A stretch of DNA of 64,000 bases, taken from Datura wrightii (taxonomy: Eukaryota; Streptophyta; Magnoliopsida; Solanales; Solanaceae). The translations under genes were made by a program, and so were the position numbers. The stretch spans positions 37,778,501 through 37,842,500 of the forward strand of contig JASDFA010000002.1 in NCBI GenBank assembly GCA_035772735.1, in the 5' to 3' direction. Below are positions 32,111-43,745 of this stretch, piece after piece. The notes beneath the pieces are model-generated. The model saw only the letters and a list, made by a program, of their open reading frames with translations, was not told the DNA's origin and searched no databases. Position 1 is the stretch's first letter. Each line of letters starts with the position of its first letter.

Positions 32111-33521
32111 TGATCTTGGGCAAATTTATATGCCCAAGTGATACTCAAAAGTACCATTTTAACCTTGCTAATCTATCCATGTGTATACATTCTCATGTAA
32201 TTGGTAATAAAATGTGAATTTATACTAACCAACATGATTAACATTGTTTTGCAGGTAAAATGTGATTTTGGGAAGCTTAAATGCATGTTGGATGATATCG
32301 GAGTTGGACTTGGATGCGAGCAAGGAACAAGGCATTGGACAACATGAATTAAAGGGGCTCCGCAATGGGGCCGTGTCACGCTGCCATCGCGGAGGCTTTC
32401 TGCCTGGATAGGGAAAATTCGCCCAAATTCCAGAGAGGGTCCGCGTCCGCTCCGTGGCACGATGGCTTGGCTCCGCGTTGCACGCCGTGCCACGTTGAAG
32501 CCTTAATTCCTGGACCCCCAATTCCGGTGAGGGTCCGCGTCCGTAGCGTGTCACGGAGGCAGTGCTCCGCGATGCACTCCGTGACACATTGCTCGTTATT
32601 CCGGGAAAAATTCCCAGCAGTAACACATAGGTTCATTTTTCAATATTCTGACTTGGTGGAGCAAGGACGTGGGTTACAGGCAGTTGAGGGACGAAAATAT
32701 CAAGGTTTTTTCTCTCTTTCTTTCTTCTTGAATTCAATTGCTTGTATGATTAACACTCATTTTAAGATGTTTAATCCACAAATGAGTAGCTAATTCCTCT
32801 TCTTGCTGAGGTTATGAACAATTGTGATGAAATTTGATCATTGATTCTTTGGTTTTTCATCTTTTCTTCCATGTTGTTCTATTAATTCTTGTTCTTACTG
32901 CATTAATGTGTGGCCTACGTTAATGTATATCTAAAAAGTCCGGTTTCACTCGCGAGAGGAAGAAATTGGAAAGTTGTGAATTAATAGGATATGTTCTTTA
33001 CTTGGTTTGGGAAAATTAAGTTTTGATTTGCTTTCAGGATAGAAATATACCTGAAAGTCGTATTAGTCAATTTAGGAACCGGATTTGTATGTCTAGGACA
33101 TGAATTGTATTTGATCACAGACATGTAGACGGATGGTTCATGATTCTTAAGTGAGGTTAAATACGAGAGTTTTAATCTCTTGGCAAATGTTCTTGGCTAG
33201 CAACTGGAGGAAACGATTAACCAAAGTATGATGATAATTAATTTCATTACATGTTCGTTTAACCTCAGCATGCTCTCATTCATAGTTCAGATTCAAAGTA
33301 GATAATTGTTTTAGCTTTAGCATAAAAAATTATAAAACAAACTATCAAACTTTTGGTTACACTGTTGTCTGCATTTTTAGAAGTAAAATATAGTACACTT
33401 GAGCAAATTGCACTTTATCCAACTCTCTATGGGATCGATACTTGGCTTACTAAAGCCACTTACTACTTGTTCGACCACGTGCACTTGCATGTCATTTTAT
33501 ACCCCACAAATCACGCGAACA
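32111..33521 (+). repeat. Element I 5' LTR (TATA box lost)
   Basis: Ends GCGAACA. The cassette is at about 32357-32592. Where the 3' LTR reads CCCTGTATAAATAGAACAC (around 40942), this copy reads CCCAGCAGTAACAC (around 32624), so the TATA box has been deleted. Confidence 0.93.
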
Positions 33522-33527
33522 AGTTTT

Positions 33528-33545
33528 TGGCGCCGTTGCCTGGGA
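33528..33545 (+). other. Primer-binding site of I
   Basis: TGGCGCCGTTGCCTGGGA, one change from the A primer site. Confidence 0.88.
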
Positions 33546-33765
33546 CTTGGCAATTGGTGAATTTGTTTTCAGTGTTAATTTACTGTATTTTTATTTTCTT
33601 AGTGTTGACAACTTGGTCTTAGCCTGTATTTTGCAGACTTAATTGTTGTTGAACACTGGCAAGAGACAAGGAGCTGGTGGTATCGTATATAGAGCCAGAA
33701 AGAAATTTCACAGTAAACGGAGAGAAGCTCTACAAAGAAAGCTACAGTTGCTCAGACAGACGATC

Positions 33766-36051
33766 ATGGAGCAACAACAGAATCCACCGGTAGTACGGGC
33801 AGTGTTAGTGCCTGAAGAAGCAGCAGCTCGGCCGGTTCACGTGGTGGCAATCCCACATGCCAATAATGTTACATCTAGTATCCGCAAACCTAAGACGGGA
33901 GGGAGATTTGAACTTAAACAGAATATGGTGCAGTTGCTGCATACTAGCGAGCAGTTTACCGGTCTCCCTCATGAAGATCCACAGCAGCATCTCCAAAATT
34001 TTTTGGAGATAAGTGACACTTACATCCCCGTTGGAGTGTCATCAGACTATGTCCGGCTTACATTGTTCCCATTCTCATTATTGGGAGAAGCCAAGAGGTG
34101 GTTGAAAGCTGAGCCACCGAAATCTATTTCTACGTGGGATGATCTTGCACGGAAGTTTTTGATATGGTTTTTTCCCTCTGGTAAAACAACAAGACTTAGA
34201 AGTCAGATTCTAAGTTTCAAACAGAGAGAGGGAGAAAATTTATATAAGGCCTGGGAGAGATTTAAATCCATGTTGCGGGACTGTCCTCATCATCATCAGT
34301 CCAATGATGTGCTGGTGCATACATTTATAGAGGGTTTGGAACCCCACACCAAAATATTGCTAGACTCAGCAGCTGGAGGGCAAGCGCTAGAGAAAACGTA
34401 TGAGGAGCTGTACACCTTGTTGAACCGTATTTCGCAGGGCAATCCAGAATGGAATGCTGATTCATCAAGAGGTGGGACAAGGAAAGCAGCAGGAGTGCTT
34501 GAAGTGGATGGGTTTACAGCTATCGCTGCACAGATAGCTGCATTGCAAAATCAACTTAACACCCACTTCAACAACATGACATTGAACCAGCCTCAAGCCC
34601 CAGTTAATGCAGTACAGCAAATGTGGTGTGAAGTGTGTGGAAGCAGTGAGCACTCAGCTGAGTGTTGTGGAGCCAATCCTGACTCAGTAAACTTTGTGGG
34701 TAATGCGCAAAGGAACCACCAACAGTATGGTAGTAGCTACAATTCCAATTGGAGGAATCACCCTAATTTCTCATGGGGTAGCAACAACCATCAGGGCCAA
34801 AGTTCGGGTCAGGGTGTGCAAAGAAATCAAGGAGGGCAGCAGAATTATCAAGCACAATTCAGAAACAACAATGCACCTCCTCCACCACCATCACCCAGCT
34901 TTGAGGAGATGTTCAAGACCATGATAGCTAACCAAGCTCAATTGCAGGCTGACTATGTGAAATTGGCAGCCGAAGTGAAAAACAACCAGTTAGCTACCAA
35001 GGCACTTGAATATCAATTTGGGCAATTTGCTAGTGCCCAAAACACAAGGCCTAGAGGAGGACTGCCGAGCGATACAGATCCCAATCCCAAGCAGGTAAAT
35101 GCGGTGACCATAAGGAGTGGTTTGCAGCTGAAAGAGGTGGAACCAGAAAGACCACCTCAACAGTCGGAAGCAGCTAAAGTTGAGAGGGAGCACAGTACTG
35201 AAAGGGGGAAGACTAAGGAAGCTGAATAAGAAAGACCTCCACCCCCATTCCCTCAACGACTAAAGAAACACAAGGAGGAGGCGTGTTTCAAGAAATTCAT
35301 GGAGGTGCTGAAACAGGTACATATTAACTTACCTCTTGTTGATGTCTTGCAGGGAGTGCTGAAATATGCTAAGTATATAAAGGACATCGTGGCAAACAAA
35401 AGTCAGTTGACTGAGTTTGCTACGGTGGTTCTAACGGAGAAGTGCACTCCCCGGATTCAAAATAGACTACCCACAAAGCTAAAAGACCCTGGGAGTTTTA
35501 CTATCCAGATTACTATTGGGCAGAGCATCCGAGCTCGTGGATTGTGTGACTTGGGAGCGAGCATAAATTTGATGCCTTCATCAGTATTCAGAAAGTTGGG
35601 TCTAGGGAGTCCTAGACCCACAACTGTAATCTTGCAATTGGCGGATCGATCCTTAGCCAGACCTGATGGCATTGTAGGGGACGTTCTGGTGCAAGTTGGC
35701 TCCCTAATTTTCCCGGTAGATTTTGTCGTCCTGGATTTTGAACCAGACGCGGAGGTCCCATTTATTTTGGGACGTCCTTTCTTGGCAACCGGGAAAGCAC
35801 CAATTGACGTAGCTACGGGGCAGCTAACAATGCGAGCACATGACAAGGTGGAGGTGTTCGATGTGTACAAGGCACCCAAGCTCCCGACGGTGCATGAAGA
35901 ACTCTCGGTGATCAATATGATTGATCAAGGTAATGATAAGCAAATGAAGGATTCACGGTAGTTAATGGGAAAACCACCGGAAAGGTGTAAGCACTACTGG
36001 GGGGAGGACGGTGATCGAGAGAAATCGTCCATCACCCTAGAGGACAATTAA
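33766..36051 (+). pseudogene. gag-pro: Athila-like gag-protease of I (two stops)
   Basis: About 761 codons in one frame from ATG (residues MEQQQNPPVV); the frame is open upstream to 33643 but without an ATG. Gag domain (GEAKRWLKAEPPKS, FFPSGKTTRLRSQ), zinc knuckle CEVCGSSEHSAECC, glutamine/glycine/proline-rich linker (SNNHQGQSSGQG), coil, then protease with DLGAS and FILGRPFLAT. TAA at 35227 lies between the linker and protease; TAG at 35959 is close to the C-terminus. Unlike A, the whole gag half (to 35226) is open, so a complete Gag could still be made. It is the better-preserved gag copy of the window. Pol is absent. Confidence 0.9.
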
Positions 36052-36060
36052 GCTTAACGA

Positions 36061-36108
36061 CGTCGAGCCGCGACGGTAAACCAGGCGCTGCACGGGAGGC
36101 AACCCGTG
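36061..36108 (+). other. Two hairpins after gag-pro (I)
   Basis: CGTCG-AGCCG-CGACG (36061-36075) and CACGGG-AGGCAA-CCCGTG (36091-36108, fully paired). The sequence between is identical with A although the flanks have diverged. Confidence 0.7.
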
Positions 36109-36349
36109 AAAAAAATTTTCTTTCATTTTGTAAAGTGTAAATAGATTTTTCTTTTTCTTTTTCTTGATTTACAACAAAATTTTTCGTTTTAGTTTTTGTT
36201 TATTTGTATTTAGAGTGAAACCTATAATTCTAACCAACTTTGTATAGTGAGATGAATTTCAGGTCAAACGGAGAAAAATATGCATGGAATCGCGAAGGAA
36301 AAGTCGAGGTATGAAAAATTAATAAAAAGTGGTAGACAGTGAGCTGGGG

Positions 36350-36541
36350 CGATAGCTCCGTGTCACGGAGGTGGACCTCTGCATTACCTCCGTGACACGT
36401 TGATGTATAATCTGGAAATTTTAAAAATTTCCAAAACAGTCTTGCGATGGCTCCGTGTCACGGAGGCAGTGCACCGCGATGCACTCCTTGACACGTTGCC
36501 TTGTATATCGCGACGGGTCACACCGTGTCGCCGGGTGACCC
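36350..36541 (+). promoter_or_regulatory. Internal CpG-rich cassette upstream of ORF2 (I)
   Basis: Two units of CTCCGTGTCACGGAGG with partner CCTCCGTGACACG (the second decayed to CTCCTTGACACG), then GGGTCAC...GTGACCC (36515-36541). A TGTATATCG stretch lies between. Same layout as A 4485-4677. Confidence 0.6.
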
Positions 36542-36696
36542 ACGCGATTTTCTTACTTTTTAACCCCGAAAACTCTCCCTTTTCCCTCATTTTTTAATCC
36601 CTCCGTGACCAAACCCCCCAAAACCCAACCCCCATCAACGTGACATGGAGTAAGGCAAGAAATTCAACGAGTTTTCTTCGATTCTTCAAAATCAAG

Positions 36697-37387
36697 GTAT
36701 GTTTTCCGATTTCCTCTCAAATTCTTGTCGATTTTCTTCGATATTGAGCATGGGAGGTGAGCTAAATTGCCCTAAGTAGAAATTAAGCATGAATTCGAGT
36801 TAATTGTTGTTGATGAATGTTCGGAATGTCGTTATGATTGCTTGAACTTGTCGATTGCATAAATTAATCGAATTTGATTGATAATATCAATTCTAGGGCT
36901 TGTATGTTGAATTTGAAGTTGAAAATGTATTGAAATTGTGAATTTTATGCCGGGATGTAAATGTTGAATGAGATGGGTCGATGTACAAATTGTTGGGATG
37001 TTAATAGAACGACTGATTCTCGGGTTAAGGGAATGTTGAAATTTGTAAGAATTTGGTTAGTTGTATAGGTTCGTGTAGATAAATTTTTGTCGTTGTTTTT
37101 GTTTCTTTGTTTTTCTGTGCTAAGTGTGATGGGTAAAATGTTAGCGATGGTAGTGATTGGGATTAGCTGTACGAAATCTGAGTAGTACGCAGAAGATATA
37201 CCGTCGAATTTTTCGAACGCACTAAGCATGATTGTATAGTTGTTTATTGTGTGTAAATAAAGATGATCTTGCCGTAGTGTTGTAACTGTAGCTAAGGACT
37301 AAGTGTGGGGTAACCTAGAGTAACCGGACCTTAGCCAAAGTTAATATCCGTTAGCTTAACATTGATCTTGTTTACTTGGGTTGACAG
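36697..37387 (+). other. Predicted leader intron of ORF2 (I)
   Basis: Donor AAG|GTATGTTTTC and acceptor TTGACAG|GTAAAATGG, 691 bases, at the same places as in A while the interior differs at many positions. Confidence 0.6.
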
Positions 37388-37392
37388 GTAAA

Positions 37393-38613
37393 ATGGCAAG
37401 CCGGCAAGAGAAAGGAAAAGGCGCATCAACTTCGGGCGCCAGAAGGAAGCGAATCAGACTGGGCACAGCAGTCCCAGCAGCACCAGCAGTTCCATGCGGC
37501 CAACGCCGCCAATATGGAACGAGATGGGTGACTGATGAGGGGAAAAAGTGGTACGCAAAGCACAAAGAAAACAAATATTTCCCCGAGGAGCACATAGCAC
37601 GGGAACCATTGGCACAGGAGTTCCCTAGGATGGTCCACCGGATTGAGGCAGCTGGGCTCAATTTCATATTTGAGGAGCCCAAGGAATGTAATTTGCACCT
37701 GGTTCGGGAGTTCTATGCCAATTGGAACCCGACTATCAGAAGCCACACCATCAAGATCAGAGGGCAAATAGTCACTTTGGAGCCCCACCACCTCAATGCC
37801 ATCATAGGAGCGCGGGACACAGACGCCCACGTACTCCGACAGCTGAACATTACCCCACCATATGCGGACATCAGACGCACATTGTGTGGGACCCGATCGA
37901 CAGCTAGATGGAGCAGACACAAAGAGAGGGGCTACCACTAGACTTTGCCATATTCACAGATGAACAGGGAAGCCCGAATCTGGCTGAAGATAGTCTTCTC
38001 ATGGCTAATCCCGGGGGTACATATGATAGATGTAACTCGGGATCGTGTATGCCTGGTGTACGCCCTGATGAAAGGGCTGGAGATCAACGTTGGGGCGGTA
38101 ATTATCTCCGCCATGAAGAGAGCTCGGTTGCACCAGGGGCACAGGTATGGCTTTGGTGGACTAATCACCACCTTTCTCAGGGGCCTAGACGTCGAGGAGG
38201 AGGCCCTTGACTATATCCCACAGATGGAGCGGCGGGCCTTAGATGTTACCAAAACTAAGGCTCCTGACAGCACCCACGGGCCAGTGCTTACACTTGGCGA
38301 GCGACATGCTCGTGATGACCAGTATATGGATCAGATGTATGGGATGCAGATGCTCCAGCTGAGAATAGGAGGGAGGCCGACGACAGAGGAGGAGCTATGG
38401 TAGCTCGAGCTAGACTACCCTTTCGGTGAAAACGCAAGGGTTCTATGCCGAGTGGGGCTAGCATTTGTAGAGCCCACAGATGATGATGTCCCCACAGGCG
38501 AGGAGACACGTCGGGAGGACTCCGATGTGGAGTCCGATGATGACGACGGAGGCGACTCGGACATGGGTGATGAAACAGCAGTACCCGACGAAGAAGTGGA
38601 ATACTTTGACTGA
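37393..38613 (+). pseudogene. ORF2 of I (two TAG stops)
   Basis: 406 codons, the same length and start as ORF2 of A, with TAG at 37939 (after KERGYH) and 38401 (after EELW); A has Gln codons at both, so both fit C-to-T decay. Basic N-terminus (ARRKRIRLG), PF20167-like core (NWNP, DRVCLVYALMKGLEINVGAVI) and acidic tail (DDDGGDSDMGDE) are all kept. No indels relative to A over the whole length, so decay here is by point changes only. Confidence 0.88.
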
Positions 38614-40441
38614 TTAGGGAGATCCACCACCCGATTTTGTGCTATTTTAAATTTTTGTGAACACTGGGGACAGTGTTTGAGCTAAGTGTGGGGTGGGAGT
38701 AGTTAGGTGCTGGGCTGGGCTGTTTTGTATGTATGCTCTATTCTGTTGTTGTGTATGTGAAAGTTTGTTTGTCCCTGTGAGTTGTGAATTTGTAAGGTTA
38801 TGTGAATTGATGTGTGTTGCTGAATGTTGCTAGCTGATTCTGATTCTGTACATATTTTTGTTATCGAAATGATCGATATTTTTAAAATTTTAAAATATTT
38901 TATACATATTTTTCTATCGAAATGATCGATATTTTCAAATTTTTTTACTTCTTGGGTTTCTCGGTGTTTGTTTTCGGTTCTTTTACAGAGAATGGTCCCA
39001 TTGAACCGAAGTCATAGTTAGTGACCGTTCCCTATGATGGATGGATGACGACCGTCTTAAGGGAAATGTAGTCGGTAGGAGTAATTATTTTTCAGTTTTT
39101 TTCTTTGGTGGGTTGCATCCCAAAACCTGTAGTTACTCTATGGTTGCGAAATTCTGGTTGCGTGTTGTACATGATATTTAAAATGCAAAGGTGATTCGTA
39201 TGAAAGCATGCAACTTTGTAAATATCTTGAGATACCTAGGCCATAGAGTTCGATTCAGTGTGATTGAGGCTTAATGTTTGAATTCCTGTAATTAGCTGAT
39301 TGAAGAGTCTGTGAATACATCTTAAATTGAGTATGTGCAAAAAGTGTGAAGTGAGGTGTTGTTATTCCGTGCTATTGTGAAGTGTCTAGAACTTGCCTGG
39401 TGTGTGTACAAAACAAAATGAAGGAGGTGTATTGTAGGAAAGGATGTAGGCATTTCTTTGTTTTAACTGAAAGTTTCTATTTTTTTCCTTGTTGTACCAC
39501 CCTTGATTGTATACCCTAGTCATCCCGTTGAGCCTTTAGCCTATTATTTTTTCTTTTGTCATAAAGTGTAAACCGAGCTCAATTCCTTCTTTTCATTAGC
39601 CATAAAGTCTATACAAAACTCTTAAGCGCTTAAGAAGAGAAAATCATCTTCCCGAAGTGTCAAGGAGTGAGAATGATGAAAAGAAAAAGAAAAGCAGAGT
39701 GATAGAAGAAAAGAAAAGGTTGAAGGTGCACTTGCTATAAATAAACGATAATGAAGGTGCATGAATAATCTTTGTTGTTGTGTCAAGTGTGCTTAATACA
39801 ATGGGTCATACTAAAGAAAATCATCAAGAATGGGATGATGAAAAAAAAAGAAACAATGTTCATGAGTTGATGGGATGTGTTGAAAAGGCGCTTAAGGATG
39901 CTAGTGGCTATTATTGGCTAACCCAATATTTACTAGTTCCATAGCTTCCATTACAACCCGTTCAAGTCCTACGTGATCTTACATCGCACTTCTTTACTCA
40001 TTAGTGGAGTAATACACTAAGGGCAAGCTTATGGGTCATGACATGATGCATGTGAATTCTTTTGGGAGAGAGAGCGAAATTGTGTTTACATGCCCCTGCT
40101 TGAATGTTTGTGAGTCATATGAGCAAAAAGGGGAAGATTCTCTTGTGTTGTGAGGGCACATGCTTGATGAAAGATTAATTTTCGTGTCGGATATCTTGAT
40201 CAGCTAATTTGCATGAGTTTGCTAATATCGAGAGTCGATTCTTAAAATCTAGGAGGTCTTGATGTATTGAAGGTCATTGCATTGATAAGACCATGCATGA
40301 TTTCTTGATGATTTGCTGTATTGAATAATCGGTATGACCGTAGCCTAAATTGTCGAACCAAAGTAGCAAGGTTGGGATGTAAATTGCATGAAGTGTAGGA
40401 TTGTTGTTCGAGGACGAACAAGGATTTAAGTGTGGGGTAAG
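38614..40441 (+). other. 3' noncoding region of I (hairpins, cPPT-like tract, PPT)
   Basis: GNRA-loop hairpin GAACACTG-GGGA-CAGTGTTT at 38659-38678, a following TAAGTGTGGGGTGGGAG tract, the conserved block at about 38965-39085, AAGCGCTT words near 39625 and 39890, hairpin TTGTTCG-AGGA-CGAACAA at 40404-40421 and the polypurine tract ending at 40441. No gene. Confidence 0.65.
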
Positions 40442-41853
40442 TGATCTTGGGAAAATTTATATGCCCAAGTGATACTCAAAAGTACCATTTTAACCTTGTT
40501 TATCTATCAATGTGTATACATTCTCATGTAACTGGTAATAAAATGTGAATTTATACTAACCAACATGATTAGCATTGTTTTGCAGGTAAAATGTGATTTT
40601 GGGAAGCTTAAATGCATGTTGGATGATATCGGAGTTGGACTTGGATGCGAGCAAGGAACAAGGCATTCGACAGCATGAATTAAAGGGGCTCCGCGATGGG
40701 GCCGTGTCACGCTGCCATCGTGGAGGCCTTCTGCCTGGATAGGGAAAATTCGCCCAAATTCTAGAGAGGGTCCGCGTCCGCTCCGTGGCACGGTGGCTTG
40801 GCTCCGCATTGCACGACATGCCACGTTGAAGCCTTAATTCCTGGACCCCCAATTCCAGTGAGGGTCCGCGTCCGTAGCGTGAAACGGAGGCAATGCTTTG
40901 CGATGCACTCCGTGACACATTGCTCGTTATTCCGGGAAAAATTCCCTGTATAAATAGAACACTTAGGTTCATTTTTCAATATTCTGACTTGGTGGAGCAA
41001 GGACGTGGGTTACAGGCAGTTGAGGGATGAAAATATCAGGGTTTTTTCTCTCTTTCTTTCTTCTTGAATTCAATTGCTTGTATGATTAACACTCATTTTA
41101 AGATGTTTAATCCACAAATGAGTGGCTAATTCCTCTTCTTGCTGAGGTTATGAACAATTGTGATGAAATTTGATCATTGATTCTTTGGTTTTTCATCTTT
41201 TCTTCCATGTTGTTCTATTAATTCTTGTTCTTACTGCATTAATGTGTGGCCTACGTTAATGTATATCTAAAAAGTCCGATTTCACTCGAGAGAGCAAGAA
41301 ATTGGAAAGTTGTGAATTAATAGGATATGTTCTTTACTTGGTTTAGGAAAATTGAGTTTTGATTTACTTTCAGGATAGAAATATACCTGAAAGTCATATT
41401 AGTCAATTTAGGAACCGGATTTGTATGGCTAGGACATGAATTGCATTTGATCACAGAAATGTAGACGGATGGTTCATGATTCTTAAGTGAGGTTAAATAC
41501 GAGAGTTTTAATCTCTTGGCAAATGTTCTTGGCTAGCAACTGGAGGAAAAGATTAACCAAAGTATGATGATAATTTCATTACATGTTCGTTTAACCTCAT
41601 CATGCTCTCATTCATAGTTCAGATTCAAAGTTGATAATTGTTTTAGCTTTAGTATAAAAAATTATAAAACAAACTATCAAACTTTTGGTTACACTGTTGT
41701 TTGCATTTTTAGAAGTAAAATATAGTACACTTGAGCAAATTGCACCTTATCCAAGTCTCTATGGGATCGATACTTGGCTTACTAAAGCCACTTACTACTT
41801 GTTCGAGCACGTGCACTTGCGTGTCGTTTTATACCCCACAAATCACGCGAACA
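40442..41853 (+). repeat. Element I 3' LTR
   Basis: 1412 bp. The cassette is at about 40684-40925 and the TATA box TATAAATA at about 40948. Near-identical to the 5' LTR apart from scattered changes and the 5' TATA deletion. Confidence 0.94.
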
Positions 41854-42665
41854 CATACTCATCAAAAGCATCATTGAATTTAATAAGAAGAGAGATAAAT
41901 CAAAAGCACAATTGTCCTTCAACTACAGCTGAAACTAAATAATACCAAAGAAGAAAATAGAGTATAGTATCTTTTACAACTTTCAATCAAAATCCCCTTT
42001 TCTCAGCTAGAAAAATGGTCTTCAGCTAAAAAGGAAAGTTGATGTGATGTGTACTTGGCTTATCTCTCAATCTCTCTATTTTCTCCCTCTTTTTCTCTCA
42101 TCTTCTGCAATGTACTTCTCTTTCTATTTATATCCTGAAAAGAAGGGTACTTTTCCTTCCTTTTTTAGCAATGGACAACTTTACCTTTAATAGCATCGCT
42201 CTAGAACCAACGAAGGCATCGGCGGTTTGCCGATGAAATCTGTGAACCTCCGGCTATTTGCTCTACTTCTTCAGTCAGTATCAGTGAACTTTTGCGGTTC
42301 ACCCGGTGTTTCATTGATGCCAATCTGTGAACCCCCGGACCTTAAATGCCAATTCCAGACTTTTTTGAGTGTAATTCGGTGACTGAACCGGCGTCCCGCC
42401 ACCGGTGACTTGTGAACCGCCGGTGGCATTCCTCTGACTAGGAAGTGGCATTCATCTTTTTAACTGGCGTTTTGCTGATTAACACCTACGTTTGGCAACT
42501 TCTGTTCATTCCTCCATTTTACGCCCATTTCAACTCCTTTCTTCAAACTTAGGCACCTGCACACAATAAAAGCAAAAAGGACATAAAATCCAAATAATCA
42601 ACCTGAGAACTAAGCAAAAACTCAAACTTTAGAGTCTAATGAGTTGGTAAATTACCAACTCATCA

Positions 42666-43047
42666 GCGTGCTGCCCTCTCTATCTCACCAAGGTGTTCAT
42701 CAAACTTCTCTAAGTTCGCCAAGATTTTTGAAGTGAAATTCTCTGATGTTCAAGGGCTGGCGTGCCGCACCGACCATAACACCAACCTCAAGTTTTATTC
42801 TCTGAAGTTCGGGACTTGGTGTGCGGCGCCAACAATAGCACCAAGCCTTTCAGGTCCTCAAATCTTCACTCCTTTGATCATTTTGAGTCCATTTTGCTTA
42901 GTTTCTTACTCAAATTAACACAAATCATTCATTAGCACATAAAACACACACACATGAATTTAAGCATAAATTAAGGATTATAAACTCAAAACATGATTAA
43001 ATATGGGTAAAACATGGAAAATGGGCATAGACAAATGCCTAATATCA
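42666..43047 (-). repeat. Element J 3' LTR, start portion (split by B)
   Basis: Minus strand. It begins TGATATTAGGCATTTGTCTATGCC at 43047, an inverted-repeat LTR start of the same design as A, H and B. It has GC-rich words (CTGGCGTGCCGCACCG, GGTGTGCGGCGCC) that differ from the cassettes of A and B. It is cut by B at 42666; the remainder would be left of the window. Confidence 0.6.
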
Positions 43048-43745
43048 CCACCCTACACTTAAACTATCGTTCGTCGTCGAACAATCCTTGAAAAACACCT
43101 AAACTCATATTTAACCATCACACTTGACACCTTTATCAACTCATACTCAACCAACTAGCATGGATCATACCTAAAGTGGTTTATCATAAGCAACACAATT
43201 TCATCAAGCACATATGAAAGCTTCACAATCAAGAGCCCACAACCTCTCTAAATGACTTATCTTTTCAACACAAAGGGGAAACATGATTAAATATGACACA
43301 TGTAACAAGTAGTACAACAAATTAGACCTCTTGTGCCCCTCATTTTTAGTGATGTTCCTCTCTCAAATTTATCAATGTAAAGACGTTGAACACAATAAGT
43401 AAGGCACACCCACACTCACAAATGATGTGATGCACATATGTAACATACCATAGGCTTGCCCTTCATGTATGTTAAGACTACCTAATTGGTTTAGGAGATT
43501 AAGATCACAAGGACTTTTCTTGGTTGTAATGTCAGCTAAGGGACGAGTAGGAATGTTATTTCTTTTATAGTGACTAACACCCTAAGAACTTTCAAGATTT
43601 ACTTCACTTTTCTTTTCCACCTCTTTCCTTGTTGTTCACGTTTCATCTGTTCACCTTTGTCTTTTCTTTTCATGCCCTATTTTTCACTACTTGACTGCTA
43701 GTTTCCTACTCATAGAATAACTAAAGATTTCCCAATTAAAGCTCT
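43048..43745 (-). mobile_element. Element J internal 3' noncoding region
   Basis: Next to the LTR the minus strand has hairpin-like TTGTTCGACGACGAACGA (43067-43084) and TTAAGTGTAGGGTGG, the decayed hairpin/PPT pair. Then it shows weak similarity to the 3' noncoding regions of A, H and G (CTAAGGGACGAGTAG..., CACCTTTGTC..., GGGCAAGC near 43455). No gene. F begins near 43745; the exact edge is not resolved. Confidence 0.55.

Larger units (their letters stand above)
32111..41853 (+). mobile_element. Element I: complete non-autonomous Athila-like element, sister of A
   Basis: 9743 bp with LTRs of 1411 and 1412 bp. Same order as A: primer site, gag-pro, hairpins, cassette, intron, ORF2, hairpin, 3' noncoding region, hairpin/PPT. 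Both genes carry stops. No pol. Inserted in the LTR of B. Confidence 0.95.
31319..42665 (-). repeat. Element B 5' LTR, split by element I
   Basis: 1599 bp once I and its duplication (32111-41858) are removed. On the minus strand it starts TGATGAGTTGGTAATTTACC with an inverted repeat (GAGTTGGTAA/TTACCAACTC), the same design as the A LTR start, and ends at TTATCA (31319). It carries GC-rich words (42185-42490), a TATA-like box near 42127-42134 (TATTTATA on plus) and, just outside, the primer site. The bases after it at 42666-42670 (GCGTG) should be B's target copy; the partner is outside the window. Confidence 0.8.

Noticed and set aside
32225..32793. Overlapping frames (133, 142, 138 codons) across the CpG-rich cassettes of I
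   Set aside because: Open in several frames on both strands because the palindromic GC-rich words lack stop codons; not conserved as protein between cassettes.
35457..35915. Minus-strand 152-codon frame across the I protease
   Set aside because: Antisense shadow; the plus strand has the DLGAS protease with clear homology to A.
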